In this document: positions 15,301 to 24,886 of the stretch, piece by piece
Numbering within the stretch: the first letter of the stretch is position 1
How the letters are laid out: each line of letters starts with the position of its first letter
DNA from: Apostichopus japonicus
Lineage: Eukaryota > Echinodermata > Holothuroidea > Aspidochirotida > Stichopodidae
Assembly: GCF_037975245.1 (NCBI RefSeq)
Contig: NC_092574.1
Span: forward strand, 17,954,713 to 18,014,712
Reading direction: 5' to 3'
Length of the DNA stretch: 60,000 bases
Program-made: the position numbers and the translations under genes
Notes under the pieces: model-generated
What the model was told of the DNA's origin: nothing
Seen by the model: the letters and a program-made list of their open reading frames with translations, nothing else
Databases searched by the model: none

Positions 15301-15348
15301 GAAGGAAGTAAGAAGTGTACCAGGGGCAGGAAGAAGTTTAGGAGATGA
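359..15348 (+). CDS. ICE1: ICE1, little elongation complex subunit 1 (5' partial, 16 exons)
   Basis: ICE1 scaffolds the little elongation complex (ELL, ICE2, ZC3H8), which drives transcription of snRNA genes in the nucleus. Exons by eye: 359-422, 680-760, 1147-1256, 2280-2317, 2717-2790, 3063-6455, 7374-7481, 7936-8064, 8963-9104, 9501-9619, 10041-10133, 11409-11529, 12239-12442, 13107-13211, 14117-14281, 15215-15348 (TGA). All have AG/GT borders and all phases join, giving about 1,692 residues. Residues 1-122 are a charged coiled coil, 123-1253 one huge acidic disordered exon, and 1254-1648 a helical domain. That last domain carries the family signature: an IRMYAAVCRLKGLAEV-like block, then ALELLAWSRGWKWTW, then a WP plus a LG..G block. 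The vertebrate protein has the same order and is about 2,270 residues, so the N-terminus is upstream of the window. The ID rests on remembered family sequence. The last exon is basic (KKCTRGRKKFRR). Confidence 0.85.
2818..2858 (+). repeat. C-run plus CA microsatellite in ICE1 intron
   Basis: A run of cytosines followed by (CA)n just after the donor of the exon ending at 2790. The proline- and glycine-rich reading frames over it are composition artefacts. Confidence 0.8.
3063..6455 (+). CDS. ICE1: ICE1 giant central exon (disordered, acidic)
   Basis: Single phase 0/0 exon of 3,393 nt (1,131 codons) between acceptor TTGCAG and donor AAT|gtgagt. It is full of S, D, E, K and Q, with acidic clusters at both ends of the first 100 residues and at visible residues 863-873. 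A proline-rich block (LSPIPLSP, then RTPVPPEDYP, residues about 848-919) resembles the only conserved stretch in the middle of vertebrate ICE1. A strong basic nuclear localisation signal, KKSRKKKKRG, sits near residue 992. Three loosely similar motifs of the form DL/F-x-DD-x-x-x occur near its end (LFDDVTPLKK, QFSDDVTPPQ, LPDDLKSLCE). An open frame continues 99 bases past the donor, so intron retention would add a short tail. The large open frames on the opposite strand here mirror the biased composition and are not genes. Confidence 0.85.
7374..14281 (+). CDS. ICE1: ICE1 conserved C-terminal helical domain (9 exons)
   Basis: Nine short exons (93-204 nt) encode the best-conserved part of the protein, visible residues 1254-1648. 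In order: a helix pair KILFEVVKMIVLFLDQ; the VKKRKGNGLTNGLLETLVTF block; RLTYIRMYAAVCRLKG followed by VLRVLCFDLVLRR; the WEELLLCVASVWP block; a W..L.FTCNWNDP block; MALELLAWSRGWKWTW; and the exon with SWPAFAAQTL. Spacing and order match the vertebrate ICE1 C-terminus. Tryptophans and leucines dominate, as in a folded alpha-helical repeat domain. Introns include a repeat block at 11.7-12.1 kb and a hammerhead-like motif near 11.2 kb. Confidence 0.8.
11199..11232 (+). repeat. Hammerhead-like repeat motif, copy 1 (ICE1 intron)
   Basis: Reads TTGAGAAGACCCTGC then TAGGATTGAAACATC. It shares the layout of the copy at 49773-49806: a core like CTGANGA, a short helix-loop, then GAAA. A reverse-oriented partial copy (GCAGGATCTTCTTCG) lies about 30 bases upstream, at 11166-11180. 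Probably a remnant of a dispersed retroelement; see findings. Confidence 0.4.
11700..12150 (+). repeat. Degenerate ~26-bp tandem repeat in ICE1 intron
   Basis: About 17 variants of 'TTATTGTTATCCAATAGCTT' and 'CTTTATTTCAGG', grouped into a larger unit of roughly 125-130 bp. The block ends about 90 bases before the acceptor of the exon starting at 12239. The open frame through it is a by-product of the period and is not coding. Confidence 0.75.
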
Positions 15349-15409
15349 ATTGCATGGTAGAGCAAGTGGAGGCATTTTGTCTTTTTTGCCATGAATAGAT
15401 GTGTAATAG

Positions 15410-16097
15410 AGTATGGTGCTTTGGTCTTTGCTATGAATGGCCTTTTATGAGTTGATGGTGAGCGGAGGTCAGTTTGGTCTTCGCTATGGATGGACTTTTA
15501 TGAGTGGAAGGCGGTTTGGTCTTTGCTATGGATGGACATTTATGAGCAGATGGTGGTTGGTCTTTGCTATAGATGGCCTTTACTGAGCAGAAGGTGGTTT
15601 GGTCTTTGCTATGGATGGCCTTTCATGAGTGGAAGGTGGTTCGGTCTTTGCTATTAATGGCCTTTTAGAGCGGAAGGTGGTTTGGTCTTTGTTATGGATG
15701 GACTTTTATGAGTGGAAGGCGGTTTGGTCTTTGCTGTGGATGGCCATGAGCGGAAGGTGGTTCAATCTTTGGTATGGATTGACTTTTAGGCGCGGAAGGG
15801 GGTTAGGACTTTGCTATGGATGGCTTTTCTTGAGTGAAGATGGATAGGTCTTTGCTTTGAATGGCCTTTCATGAGTGAAAGGTGGTTTTGTCTTTGCTAC
15901 AAATGGCCTTTTATGAGTGGAAAGTGGTTCAGTCTTTGCTATGGATGGCCTTTCATGAGTGGAAGGTGGTTTGGTCTTTGCTATTAATGGCCTTTTAGGA
16001 GCGGAAGGTGGTTTGGTCTTTGCTATGGATGGACTTTCATGAGTGGAAGGTGGTTTGGTCTTTGCTATTAATGGCCTTTTAGGAGCGGAAGGTGGTT
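15410..16097 (+). repeat. 42-bp minisatellite, likely in ICE1 3' UTR
   Basis: About 16 tandem copies of a 42-bp unit of the type 'GGTCTTTGCTATGGATGG' followed by 'CCTTTTATGAGTGGAAGGTGG', starting about 60 bases after the ICE1 stop. The period is a multiple of three, so short open frames appear. Later copies alternate between two variants, a sign of stepwise expansion. It lies between the stop codon and the AATAAA signals, so it is probably transcribed in the ICE1 3' UTR. Confidence 0.8.
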
Positions 16098-16117
16098 TGA
16101 ATTAGTTTGCTTAAGAC

Positions 16118-16147
16118 AATAAACATTTTATGTTTGCAAAGAATAAA
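16118..16147 (+). terminator. Polyadenylation signals for ICE1
   Basis: Two AATAAA hexamers, at 16118-16123 and 16142-16147, lie about 770-800 bases after the ICE1 stop and just beyond the minisatellite. They are the first good signals downstream on this strand. Which one is used cannot be told from sequence. Confidence 0.55.
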
Positions 16148-16189
16148 AGAGGTCACCATCATTCCAATTAATAATTATGTATAACATTA

Positions 16190-16745
16190 CATTTAATATT
16201 AGGGTGTGTTGGATTAAAGCATCATATCATACTGTATTTGGGTTAAAGTTCATTTCAAAATGGATTGTGTTTAAACTTCTTATCAAGTCATATTTGGTGA
16301 AAAGCCTTCATATCAAGGTGTATTGGGCTAAACTGCACATTAAGTCATATTGGGTTAACCTTTTGCAGCACAGTGTCTTAGGTTAAGCTTCATTTCAAGA
16401 ACTTCTTATCAAGCTATATTTGGTTTAACTTTCATATCAGCGTGTACTGAGTTAAAAGCCCGTCTGTATACCAAGATGTATCTAGGTTAAGTGTAGGTTA
16501 GTGTTTGTACCGAGGGGTGCTAGGTTAAACTCTATATGAAGGAATATCAGTGGTTGAACTTCATATCAACGTGTACTGAGTTAAACGCCCGTCTGTATAC
16601 CAAGATGTATCTAGGTTAAGTGTAGGTTAGTGTTTGTACCGAGGGGTGCTAGGTTAAACTCTATATGAAGGAATATCAGTGGTTGAGTTTCATATCAGTG
16701 TGTATTAAGTCAAACCGTCATAACTTGTATTCAAATTAAAATTCA
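16190..16745 (+). repeat. ~28-bp degenerate repeat with a 129-bp internal duplication
   Basis: Repeats of about 27-30 bp with the theme 'CATATCAAGGTGTATTGGGT' plus 'TAAACTT'. Inside it, 16430-16558 is duplicated head to tail at 16559-16687 with very few differences. Not coding. Confidence 0.7.
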
Positions 16746-16812
16746 TGTGAAGATGTATGTAAGTTCAACTACATATTGTCTCCATATATCTTATGCAACT
16801 CAAATCAAAAGG

Positions 16813-16869
16813 AGTCGCCAGAGGTCCTCTGGGGATAATAAGTTTGTTTATATAGAAGAGACATTTTTT
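16813..16869 (+). repeat. Dispersed repeat R1, copy 1
   Basis: The segment 'AGAGGTCCTCTGGGGATAA' plus 'TAAGTTTGTTTATATAGAA' and 'GAGACATTTTT' recurs in the same orientation at 26754-26806. Family unknown. Confidence 0.6.
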
Positions 16870-16899
16870 TTTATGCAACTCAGGATCACGTGTTCCTCG

Positions 16900-18300
16900 G
16901 TCTTTAACGTGCATGTAAATACAGAGTTACCTTGCTTTGGCTTTGTTACAAGGGATTACTTTTTGATAACTCTTAAATAAGTATTACTTAACTGTATACG
17001 ACTATTATGCACTAAAGTCTGTAGCATAGGTAGGGTTTCCTGGACCTCGGTTCAAGGGTGAAAGCTAAGGGCCCCTTCACCCTTTCTTCATCCAAACTGC
17101 ACTTGACACAAAAGCCTAAAAATGTAGAGGTTCAAGTTCTGCTTGGCTGCCCTAGTTGACCGACAGTTGAGATCCATTGGCTCAAATGTCGTAACCAACC
17201 CTCAGTCCCATTGCTTGAGGGGGGGTGATTGAGGGGGGGGCTGGTTCGATGAATTGCCTTTAGCTACACCTCTGCTTTATTAAATGTTGAAACATTTTCA
17301 TTTTAGCAGCTAAATCTGAGTGTTAAAGGGACATTCTGCTACAGTGTACATGTGTTTGTTCATCTGATTTGCATTGTTCCGTTGTTGACATTGTCGAGTG
17401 TAAACATTGATAAACCAAACTTGTTATTTTATTATTTACTTATTCTTTAATATTAGTAAAAGCCAAAACCATTCCAAGGAGAAAAATGAACTATGCACCA
17501 TTTTTTTTGTAATATTAAGACCATAAAATGTATATAGCTGTTTATACTGTCGATTGTATGTACCACCACCACCAAATAAGAAACGCCCACACTAAGAACT
17601 AAAAGTTTATTTACCGTGATATATCTAGCCTCGTAAAGGTAAAAATGTTATATATTTTTTTCTTTCTCATCTTAACAATATATTTTGCAAGACCTTAAAA
17701 AATGGAAAAAACAAAAAGAGATAGATTTCTTTTCTTGCCAGATGGCTTATATTTATTATAACAAGTAAATACTTATTTTTTTCTTTCTAAACAAATATTT
17801 AAAGTGACTTCCTCTGATGAATTTTGTGTAATCAGGGAGCTGCTACTTATGTTTGTCCTTAATTGTGAAGTGAAGGAATTTCAAATTGCTTTAAGTAGGC
17901 CAGAACATTTAACCTGCAAATAGAGGGGTGGGTGGTGGGGGGTGGGCTGGGCAGAAAAGGAGAGGGGGGGCAGAGAAGGAGAGAGGTCTTTGATAGAAGC
18001 CTTGGGCTTCATTTGTGCAATGCATTCTTGACGATGTGAAAACAAAATATCACATTCTATCACTGCTCATAAATACAGAAATGTATGTTTTTATTCTTTC
18101 ATTTTTTTCAGTTTTTGAGTTCATCAAAGAAAAACTTAACAACAAAGATGCAATGAAATTTACTGTGATTTGTTTCTTTTCTTTTTATTATGCTCCCTCC
18201 TTCCCATTTATTTATCACTAAACAATTAATAGTACCCTTAAAAAATTAACACTAAAACAGATACCTTACAAATGCAACATCAATAAATTAAATTGCTTTT
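16900..18300. other. Intergenic region, no gene seen
   Basis: AT-rich sequence with G runs near 17220-17245 and 17925-17975. There is no splice-bounded open frame and no recognised protein. Short frames here look random. Confidence 0.5.
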
Positions 18301-18324
18301 AACTTATTCTATTCGACATGGTGC

Positions 18325-18480
18325 CTTTCCAGGGGCTTATCCAGGATTTTCTAACCCGGGGGGCGCGAATTACTATCTTAACGGAGCACCACCATCGGTT
18401 GGCGCGCAGCGTACTAGAAAATTTCTGGTTTTGATACCCCCCCAGATCACCGGAAATGGCACTATTCGGGCTTGAAAATG
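18325..18480 (+). mobile_element. hAT-like non-autonomous element fragment, copy A
   Basis: Starts with CCAGGGGCTTATCCAGG, the kind of end seen in short hAT-type elements, and has a conserved core, GCACCACCATCGGTTGGCGC. The same core is found inverted inside the element at 39031-39638, and a related G-rich end lies near 42000. The reading frame GAPPSVGAQRTRKFLVL is shared with the 39-kb copy (GAPPSVGAERTRNFLVL). The other end and the target duplication could not be placed. Confidence 0.5.
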
Positions 18481-18976
18481 ACCAACCAGATGTACACCAA
18501 GTATTTCCCAATAGCTTTTTTTCCCCATCCATAACCTTTTTGAAGATTGTCACCAGTCACACATCATGTTCGACCTCATCACATGTCCTGTGGATCATTG
18601 CTTTTGTAGGTGATTCTACGTCGCGGCCCACAGTACCCGACAGTCCACTTTTGAAGGTTTTAAGCCCATTATTTGTTCAGAATTTGAAAATTCATATTTC
18701 TCGTGAATAAACTCACTTCAAAACATACCCATAATGTTGCAAAAAAAATCATCTATGGACAACCAATATAGAAAAACCTTGAACTTCTAACAGACCGGCC
18801 AAAATTGCACGAGTAGAGGAAAATATGATGAAGAATGTTGGTCAGGAAATTTTCGAAAATTCAGACAGTTCATTTATTGGTGTACAAATATAAAAACCTC
18901 TTATAACGGCTATTATAAAACTTGGTTGAAGGAAATGAAACAAATAACAGATATTTCCGAAACCGAACACTACACA

Positions 18977-18997
18977 CACCCCCCCCCCCCCCCCCCG
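18977..18997 (+). repeat. Poly-C tract
   Basis: A run of about 20 cytosines followed shortly by a T run. The glycine-rich reverse-strand frame here is an artefact of it. Confidence 0.85.
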
Positions 18998-19214
18998 TCC
19001 AATATTTTTTTTTTCCTGAAAATTCGGGCAATATGATGAGAATTTTTCGGGCACCTATACTGAAAGAAAAATGTCCTCTCTGAAACACCCATCGACATTA
19101 AAATTAGACGTGGAGTATAAGACACCCTTGTCTTTGTTATACACCAATTTCGTGTAATTATCTGACCGGGAAAGGCTTTTTGTTTATATGATTTCTATTT
19201 TTTTCATAAATCAT

Positions 19215-19791
19215 AAATCAGGTTTTTTGCCCCCCTGCACGCCCCCACACAACACCCAATTCCAAAATAAACTTCAGATTCGTAATCAGCGTGTCGCGAT
19301 CGCGACACGCTGATTGCGAACTACCAGAAAAGATACACATTTATCGCCTTTGCGACAAATGTTTTTTCACCTAAAAAACACGTAGGCCTAAGGGGTACGC
19401 ACCTCTTCCATTTTTTGCCAAAACTGACCCATTTATTCATAAATGTCAAGATAAAACTCACGATGACAAACAAAGGTTTGATTTGACTGCTTTGAAATCA
19501 CGTATCACTGGCAAGATGCGTCGAGCACCCTCTTACGACACTTATTTCGCTCAGTTTGCAACTTCAGAAGAACAATAGAAAACCGAAAAACTTTTAGGGA
19601 CAACAAAAGGTTTGATAACCTTTTTTCGTCGTAAAAGTTTTTCGGTCTTACTTTTCTTTGAGGCTTTTTTTTGTCGCAAAAGCGATAAATGTGTATCTTT
19701 TCTGGTAGTTCGCGACACGCTGATTACGAATCTGAAGTTTATTTTGGAATTGGGTGTTGTGTGGGGGAATGGGGGGCAAAAAACCTGATTT
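19215..19791. mobile_element. Foldback element with ~120-145-bp inverted arms
   Basis: Left arm 19215-19359 and right arm 19670-19791 are close reverse complements. Both carry AAATCAGGTTTTTTGCCCCC at the tip, then ACACAACACCCAATTCC, and end near GCGACAAA. The left arm has 20 extra bases that mirror the preceding 18, forming a 26-base perfect palindrome at 19288-19313 centred on CGATCG. A second, inner inverted repeat (CCGAAAAACTTTTA and its complement) lies at about 19580-19650. The spacer has no coding potential. Probably a non-autonomous DNA transposon; the superfamily is unknown. Confidence 0.7.
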
Positions 19792-19794
19792 GCA

Positions 19795-20560
19795 GTTTTT
19801 GCCAAAACTGACCAAAAATCGATTCAAAATCGATTTCGCCCAAATGACGTAACAGGGGGTAACCTATGCTCAGGAGCCCAAATTTGCAACTCCCAAGTCC
19901 ATATCTGCTTCCGTTCGGGAGATACGTGGTCCCAAAGGAATCTGCCTAGCCCTCCAAAAGATTTTATTGATAAGATCCAAAGTACTATTTTTGATTTATT
20001 TCGAACGGGAAAACTGATAAAGTAAGGAGACTTACTATGTTTAACCCCATTGAAAAGGGGGGTTTAAAAATAATATATGTTCACAGCTTTGTTGGTGCTC
20101 TCAAAACCTCTTGGGTCAAGCGTTATTGTAATAATGCCAACACGGGGTATTGGAAGTTCTTTTTTTCATTCCTCTCTGTCGCCGTCCGGTAAAGAGTTGC
20201 CTTTTAATTGTAATTTTCATGACCAGGATATTTCCTGTATTTGAAAATACTTTCATTGGACAAATTTGTATGGTTTTGAGTAAGCTTAGCTACCTTTAAG
20301 AAACCTTCGGAAGACTTGGGTGAGCAAATCCCCAATAATTTTATTAGAATTGATAATACCATTGTTTATGACAAAAAGCTTTTACGACGCTGGTTTACTG
20401 CTTGTTAGGGATATGTCTTTGCCAGATGGGAAGCAATTGTCCAAATAATGCTTTTCTGACCAAAGTCTTTTACATTGTTAGGCTATTGTATGCTTTATAG
20501 AAGACTTCCTTTCACATTGTATATTTGCACGTGAAAAAAACAACAAAATAAATCAAATCA
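19795..20560. other. Repeat-rich intergenic DNA, unassigned
   Basis: Begins with a second copy of TTTTTGCCAAAACTGACC (also at about 19415), next to the foldback element. Fragments such as GGGGGGTTTAAAAATAATAT and the A-rich end near 20535 look like an old retroelement tail. No intact frame. Confidence 0.35.
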
Positions 20561-20582
20561 AATAACTAATAATTATTTCTAA

Positions 20583-20660
20583 ACAGTTGCAGTGGTTAGT
20601 GCTATGTACTTAGAAAGTAAGACAAACTCTCTGTTTAGAATTCAACTCCCAGAGGATGTA
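20583..20660 (+). repeat. Diverged tRNA-like unit
   Basis: CAGTTGCAGTGGTTAGTGCT resembles a tRNA A box, and AGAATTCAACTCCCAGAG sits where a B box would be. Another relic (GTGGCGCAGTTG) lies near 20738. These look like older relatives of the array that starts at 20911. Confidence 0.4.
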
Positions 20661-20910
20661 TTGATTTGGTATTTCTTTTCCTCATTTTGCAGTTAAAATA
20701 TTAGAAAGGCCTATCATTTCTCAATTAACAGTTACTGTGGCGCAGTTGTTATGTTGTAAAATTTTGCATGTTTATTATTGTTTTGTACAAAGAAATTGTC
20801 AATAAACTGAAAGAAATGAGACATAATCCTTGTCTTGAGTTCAAACACCATTTATTTGCCTCCTAATGTTGTGAAGATTAAATATTAGAAACGAATTTTA
20901 ATTCTCAACA

Positions 20911-21995
20911 GTTCTAGTGGCGCAGTTGGTAGTGCTCTGGACTGGAGAGACACAGACAAACTCCATGTCTCCGGTTCGATCCCCAGACAGAGCATTTTGA
21001 TTTTCTGTTCTTTTCCTTCTGGACTTTGAAGTTTAAATATTAGACACGAGCACTAGTTCTCAACAGTTCTAGTGGCGCAGTTGGTAGTGCTCTGGACTGG
21101 AGAGACACAGACAAACTCCATGTCTCCGGTTCGATCCCCAGACAGAGCATTTTGATTTTCTGTTCTTTTCCTTCTTCCGTTCTGGACTTTGAAGTTTAAA
21201 TATTAGAAACGAGCACTAATTCTCAACAGTTCTAGTGGCGCAGTTGGAAGTGCTCTGGACTGGAGAGAGACAGACAAACTCTGTGTCTCCGGTTCGATCC
21301 CCAGTCAGAGCATTTTGATTTTTTGCTCTTTTACTGATTCCTTTCTGGACTTTGAAGTTGAAGTATTAGAAACGAGCATTAATTCTCAACAGTTCTAGTG
21401 GCGCAGTTGGTAGTGCTCTGGACTGGAGAGACACAGACAAACTCCATGTCTCTGGTTCGAACCCCAGACAGAGCATTTTATATTTTTGCTCTTTTACTGA
21501 TTCCATTCTGGACTTTGAAGTTTAAATATTAGAAACGAGCATTAATTCTCAACAGTTCTAGTGGCGCAGTTGGTAGTGCTCTGGACTGGAGAGACACAGA
21601 CAAATTCTGTGTCTCCGGTTCGATCCCCAGTCAGAGCATTTTGATTTTTTGCTCTTTTACTGATTCCTTTCTGGACTTTGAAGTTGAAGTATTAGAAACG
21701 AGCATTAGTTCTCAACAGTTCTAGTGGCGCGGTTGGTAGTGCTCTGGACTGGAGACACAGACAAACTCCATGTCTCTGGTTCGAACCCCAGATAGAGCAT
21801 TTTATATTTTTGCTCTTTTACTGATTCCATTATGGACTTTGAAGTTTAAATATTAGAAACGAGCATTAATTCTCAACAGTTCTAGTGGCGCAGTTGGTAG
21901 TGCTCTGGACTGGAGAGAGACAGACAAACTCCATGTCTCTGGTTCGATTCCCAGACAAGCTCCATGTCTGCTGTTCATGTCCAGGCAGAGCCTTT
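20911..21995 (+). repeat. Tandem array of seven tRNA-like Pol III-type units
   Basis: Units start at 20911, 21066, 21229, 21392, 21555, 21718 and 21879, spaced 155 then about 163 bp. Each has an A-box region (TAGTGGCGCAGTTGG), a D-arm-like GCGC/GTGC pairing, a central hairpin, a B box (GGTTCGATCC or GGTTCGAACC), then AGAGCA and a T run of four or more, as at a Pol III terminator. The 5' GTTCT can pair with the 3' AGAGC. In the unit at 21555 the central hairpin is a perfect 10-bp stem (GAGACACAGA / TCTGTGTCTC). Units 3 and 5 match each other, as do units 4 and 6, so a 326-bp higher-order repeat exists. The last unit is rearranged at its 3' end. A standard cloverleaf does not fit, so these are tRNA-derived units, not tRNA genes. 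Confidence 0.7.
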
Positions 21996-22063
21996 TACTT
22001 TTCTACTCTCTGGAGGGAGTGGAAGTATAAATATAAGAAACGAAGTTTCTCCAGAGGGAACCG

Positions 22064-22140
22064 AAATGGTGTAATTGGTAGTTCCATCGTTCAGTAAGCG
22101 ATTGGTTTGGATTGCATCGGTTCAAGTCCCAGGTGAGTAT
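22064..22140 (+). repeat. tRNA-like unit of a second type
   Basis: TGGTGTAATTGGTAG resembles an A box and GGTTCAAGTCC a B box, with an ATCG/CGAT anticodon-like stem between. The acceptor ends do not pair well. Likely the head of a SINE or a decayed tRNA copy. Confidence 0.4.
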
Positions 22141-22149
22141 TCGCAAAAG

Positions 22150-22400
22150 GAGTTCTGACAGGTGGATGAGGTGAGTCCCGAAGGTGGGCGGTCCCCCTCC
22201 TCCTGACAAGTGGATAAGGTGAGTACTGAAGGGGAGACAGGGGAAAGGTGTGGACAAGGTGATGTCGCTGCCCCCTCCCCCTGACAAGGTAAAGGCGTGG
22301 ACAAGTGGAGTTCGCCGCCACCCTCCCCCTGACAAGGTTCACGCGCGGACAAATGAAGTTCGCCGCCACCCCTCCCCCCTGACTAGCTATTCTGGGGGTG
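22150..22400 (+). repeat. Degenerate ~30-60-bp GC-rich repeat
   Basis: Repeated 'CCCCCTCCCCCTGACAAG' followed by 'GTGGACAAGGTGA' or 'GTTCGCCGCC' variants, five or six times. The overlapping open frames on both strands are products of this repeat. Confidence 0.6.
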
Positions 22401-22491
22401 AGGGAGTAGTGGAGAAAATCTTTTACAAAAATGACTAAGTCCAAACAGCAGGATCTTTAAATATTTGTAAAGCTTTTGAAACCAGAGGCCC

Positions 22492-22562
22492 AACTAATGG
22501 TCTAGTGGTAAAGACTTTTGCTTTTGCATCTCAAGGTCCCTGGCTCAAACTCAACCTCTGCT
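22492..22562 (+). repeat. tRNA-like unit of a third type
   Basis: TGGTCTAGTGGTAAAGAC reads like a tRNA A-box arm, and GGCTCAAACTC about 35 bases on like a weak B box. The structure does not close. Confidence 0.35.
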
Positions 22563-22610
22563 TTTCCTTTTACAATACTCCAGTAAAAGGTAGAAAAAAA
22601 GAGATGCTTG

Positions 22611-23618
22611 GAAATTTTTTAAATATTTTTTTTAATGACAAATCAGTTCATGGACAGGATGTTTCTTCATCCCTCCCACCACAGTTAATACCCTTCAACT
22701 ACCTGTCCAGTAACAGGTTATCCCTTATCAAATACTAATCAAAACATGCAATACATCTTTTATAAACATTCTTAGTGATACCTGCATCTACTATTGAGAT
22801 GGTTGGGTGACAACAGACAGTTAGTTTCTATAATGTTTCTATTACTTATAATATCAGGCTGGAAGGCAGTTATTAAATGATGCTAAGCAGTCACATGTAC
22901 ATATGGGATATGCCCTATGGCCTTTCACTTCACACCAGGTGGCTATCCAATTCACACGGGTACATTCTTTTTGGACATTTTTTTTTAAAACATTTGGAAG
23001 ACCATTTTCACATGAGGGGAAAAAGAATGGATTTCTCCTAGATAAAAATAATAACCCCATCTTACTTCAGCCAGACAGGGCTTGAATCCATAGGTTTGCT
23101 TGACAATAAGTTCCCAATTTTTTTAATATTTTTTTTAATGACAAATCAGTTCATGGACAGGATGTTTCTTCATCCCTCCCACCACAGTTAATACCCTTCA
23201 ACTACCTGTCCAGTAACAGGTTATCCCTTATCAAATACTAATCAAAACATGCAATACATCTTTCATAAACATTCTTAGTGATACCTGCATCTACTATTGA
23301 GATGGTTGGGTGACAACAGACAGTTAGTTTCTATAATGTTTCTATTACTTATAATATCAGGCTGGAAGGCAGTTATTAAATGATGCTAAGCAGTCACATG
23401 TACATATGGGATATGCCCTATGGCCTTTCACTTCACACCAGGTGGCTATCCAATTCACACGGGTACATTCTTTTTGGACATTTTTTTTTAAAACATTTGG
23501 AAGACCATTTTCACATGAGGGGAAAAAGAATGGATTTCTCCTAGATAAAAATAATAACCCCATCTTACTTCAGCCAGACAGGGCTTGAATCCATAGGTTT
23601 GCTTGACAATAAGTTCCC
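22611..23618 (+). repeat. 503-bp tandem duplication
   Basis: The segment with GACAAATCAGTTCATGGAC at 22638 recurs at 23141 and runs through CCATAGGTTTGCTTGAC at both ends. The copies differ at only one or two places (CTTTTATAAAC versus CTTTCATAAAC), so the duplication is very recent or an assembly artefact. Identical 68-residue and 60-residue frames on the two strands appear in both copies, but they have no start context or homology. Confidence 0.85.
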
Positions 23619-23619
23619 A

Positions 23620-24880
23620 AAAAAAAAGGAGGTGGCCTTCCATGGATAATTGATGATTCAGTTTACAATAATATCATGGCACCCCTGCTACCATCAATAT
23701 CATTTTCTTTAACTTTCATTAATTAACCAAACCTGATTTTGAATTAGTTTTAGATAACTCTTAACTTTTACATTTTTGCCCTCCAGTTTGAAAAAGGAAA
23801 CGATACTACCATAGCACAAACAACATAAATGTGGAAAGGTTGCTCCCTTTCATTGCCGTCTCAATCACCCCCCCCCTCCCCCTCCGACTACCACACCCCA
23901 AATTATATACACGAAGAGTGCATTATTGAAAGTTTCTCTAAATAAAGCCTTATCAGTAAAACTGTGCTACTGCAAACTGAAAAATTCAATTCAAAGATTC
24001 TCCCTCTTCACTTTCATTTCTCCTTCTCGATCCTTCGCCTCACCACCCCCCCCCCACCCCTGGTCCTTCCAACTACCATCCATAGATCCTGCCAATATCA
24101 AATTCAGTTACCTTAACATCCTCATAAAGTGTCAGTTGGTTAAGCACCACAATGTTTGTAGACCAAGAAATCAACAACCGAAACCCATTTTTAAAACTTT
24201 AAAGCCCCATCAAATAATGATGCTGTTTTTTTCTTCTTTTTCTCTAAACGAGATTAACACACAAACACCAAATCCAAAATATATAGAATTCCAATTCCCA
24301 TTTTGAATATTCTTCAATTTGTTTTTGCCAAGCCACGTTAAAAAAGCGTGTGTTATTCTTTTTGGCCTTCCCCCATCTTTGTGTTTGCATTGCAACAAGG
24401 TGTAGTTTTCTGTACTAAAAAACAGATAAAATCAAATAAAACTTAAATAAAAGATGATAACAGCACACGCAGGAGAAGAGTGAGAGCCCTCCCAAATACT
24501 TCCGGCTTATGTATACAAAAGACCTCACGGACGCAGATTAAGTTCCAAATAACCTGGACTTACCCATTTGACCTGACGTGTGTCATTCCTGTGGTCTTAT
24601 GATGGATGTTTATGAAATGTGATATATCAATCTGTGGGTGCCTCACCTGTATGTACCTGGAACCACGACATGCAATACATGCAGATGTAATCATGTAACT
24701 GTATAATGCCAACACATACATACTGTAACAACGAAGACCAATGAAGAGAGTAAAAAAAGAAAAATAACATGGTTGGTAAAAGATATCACTCCTATTCCCC
24801 TGCTGACATTCCCACTGGGGATTGCATTTGATCCCAGAGAGACGCGATCTTTCGATCCTTTTTCCGACATCTTGGAAAAT
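23620..24880. other. Intergenic region, no gene seen
   Basis: AT-rich, with C runs at about 23870 and 24045. It includes the presumed 3' UTR of the SRP68 gene on the - strand next to 24887. No clear - strand AATAAA was found close to the stop. Confidence 0.4.
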
Positions 24881-24886
24881 CTAGAG

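Noticed and set aside
20911-21995. CRISPR array or cluster of functional tRNA genes
   Set aside because: Repeats are about 163 bp without regular spacers, and the units do not fold into a normal cloverleaf with an anticodon stem.
22003-22444. Overlapping 110-117-codon - strand frames
   Set aside because: They follow a GC-rich short tandem repeat and have no unique coding signal.
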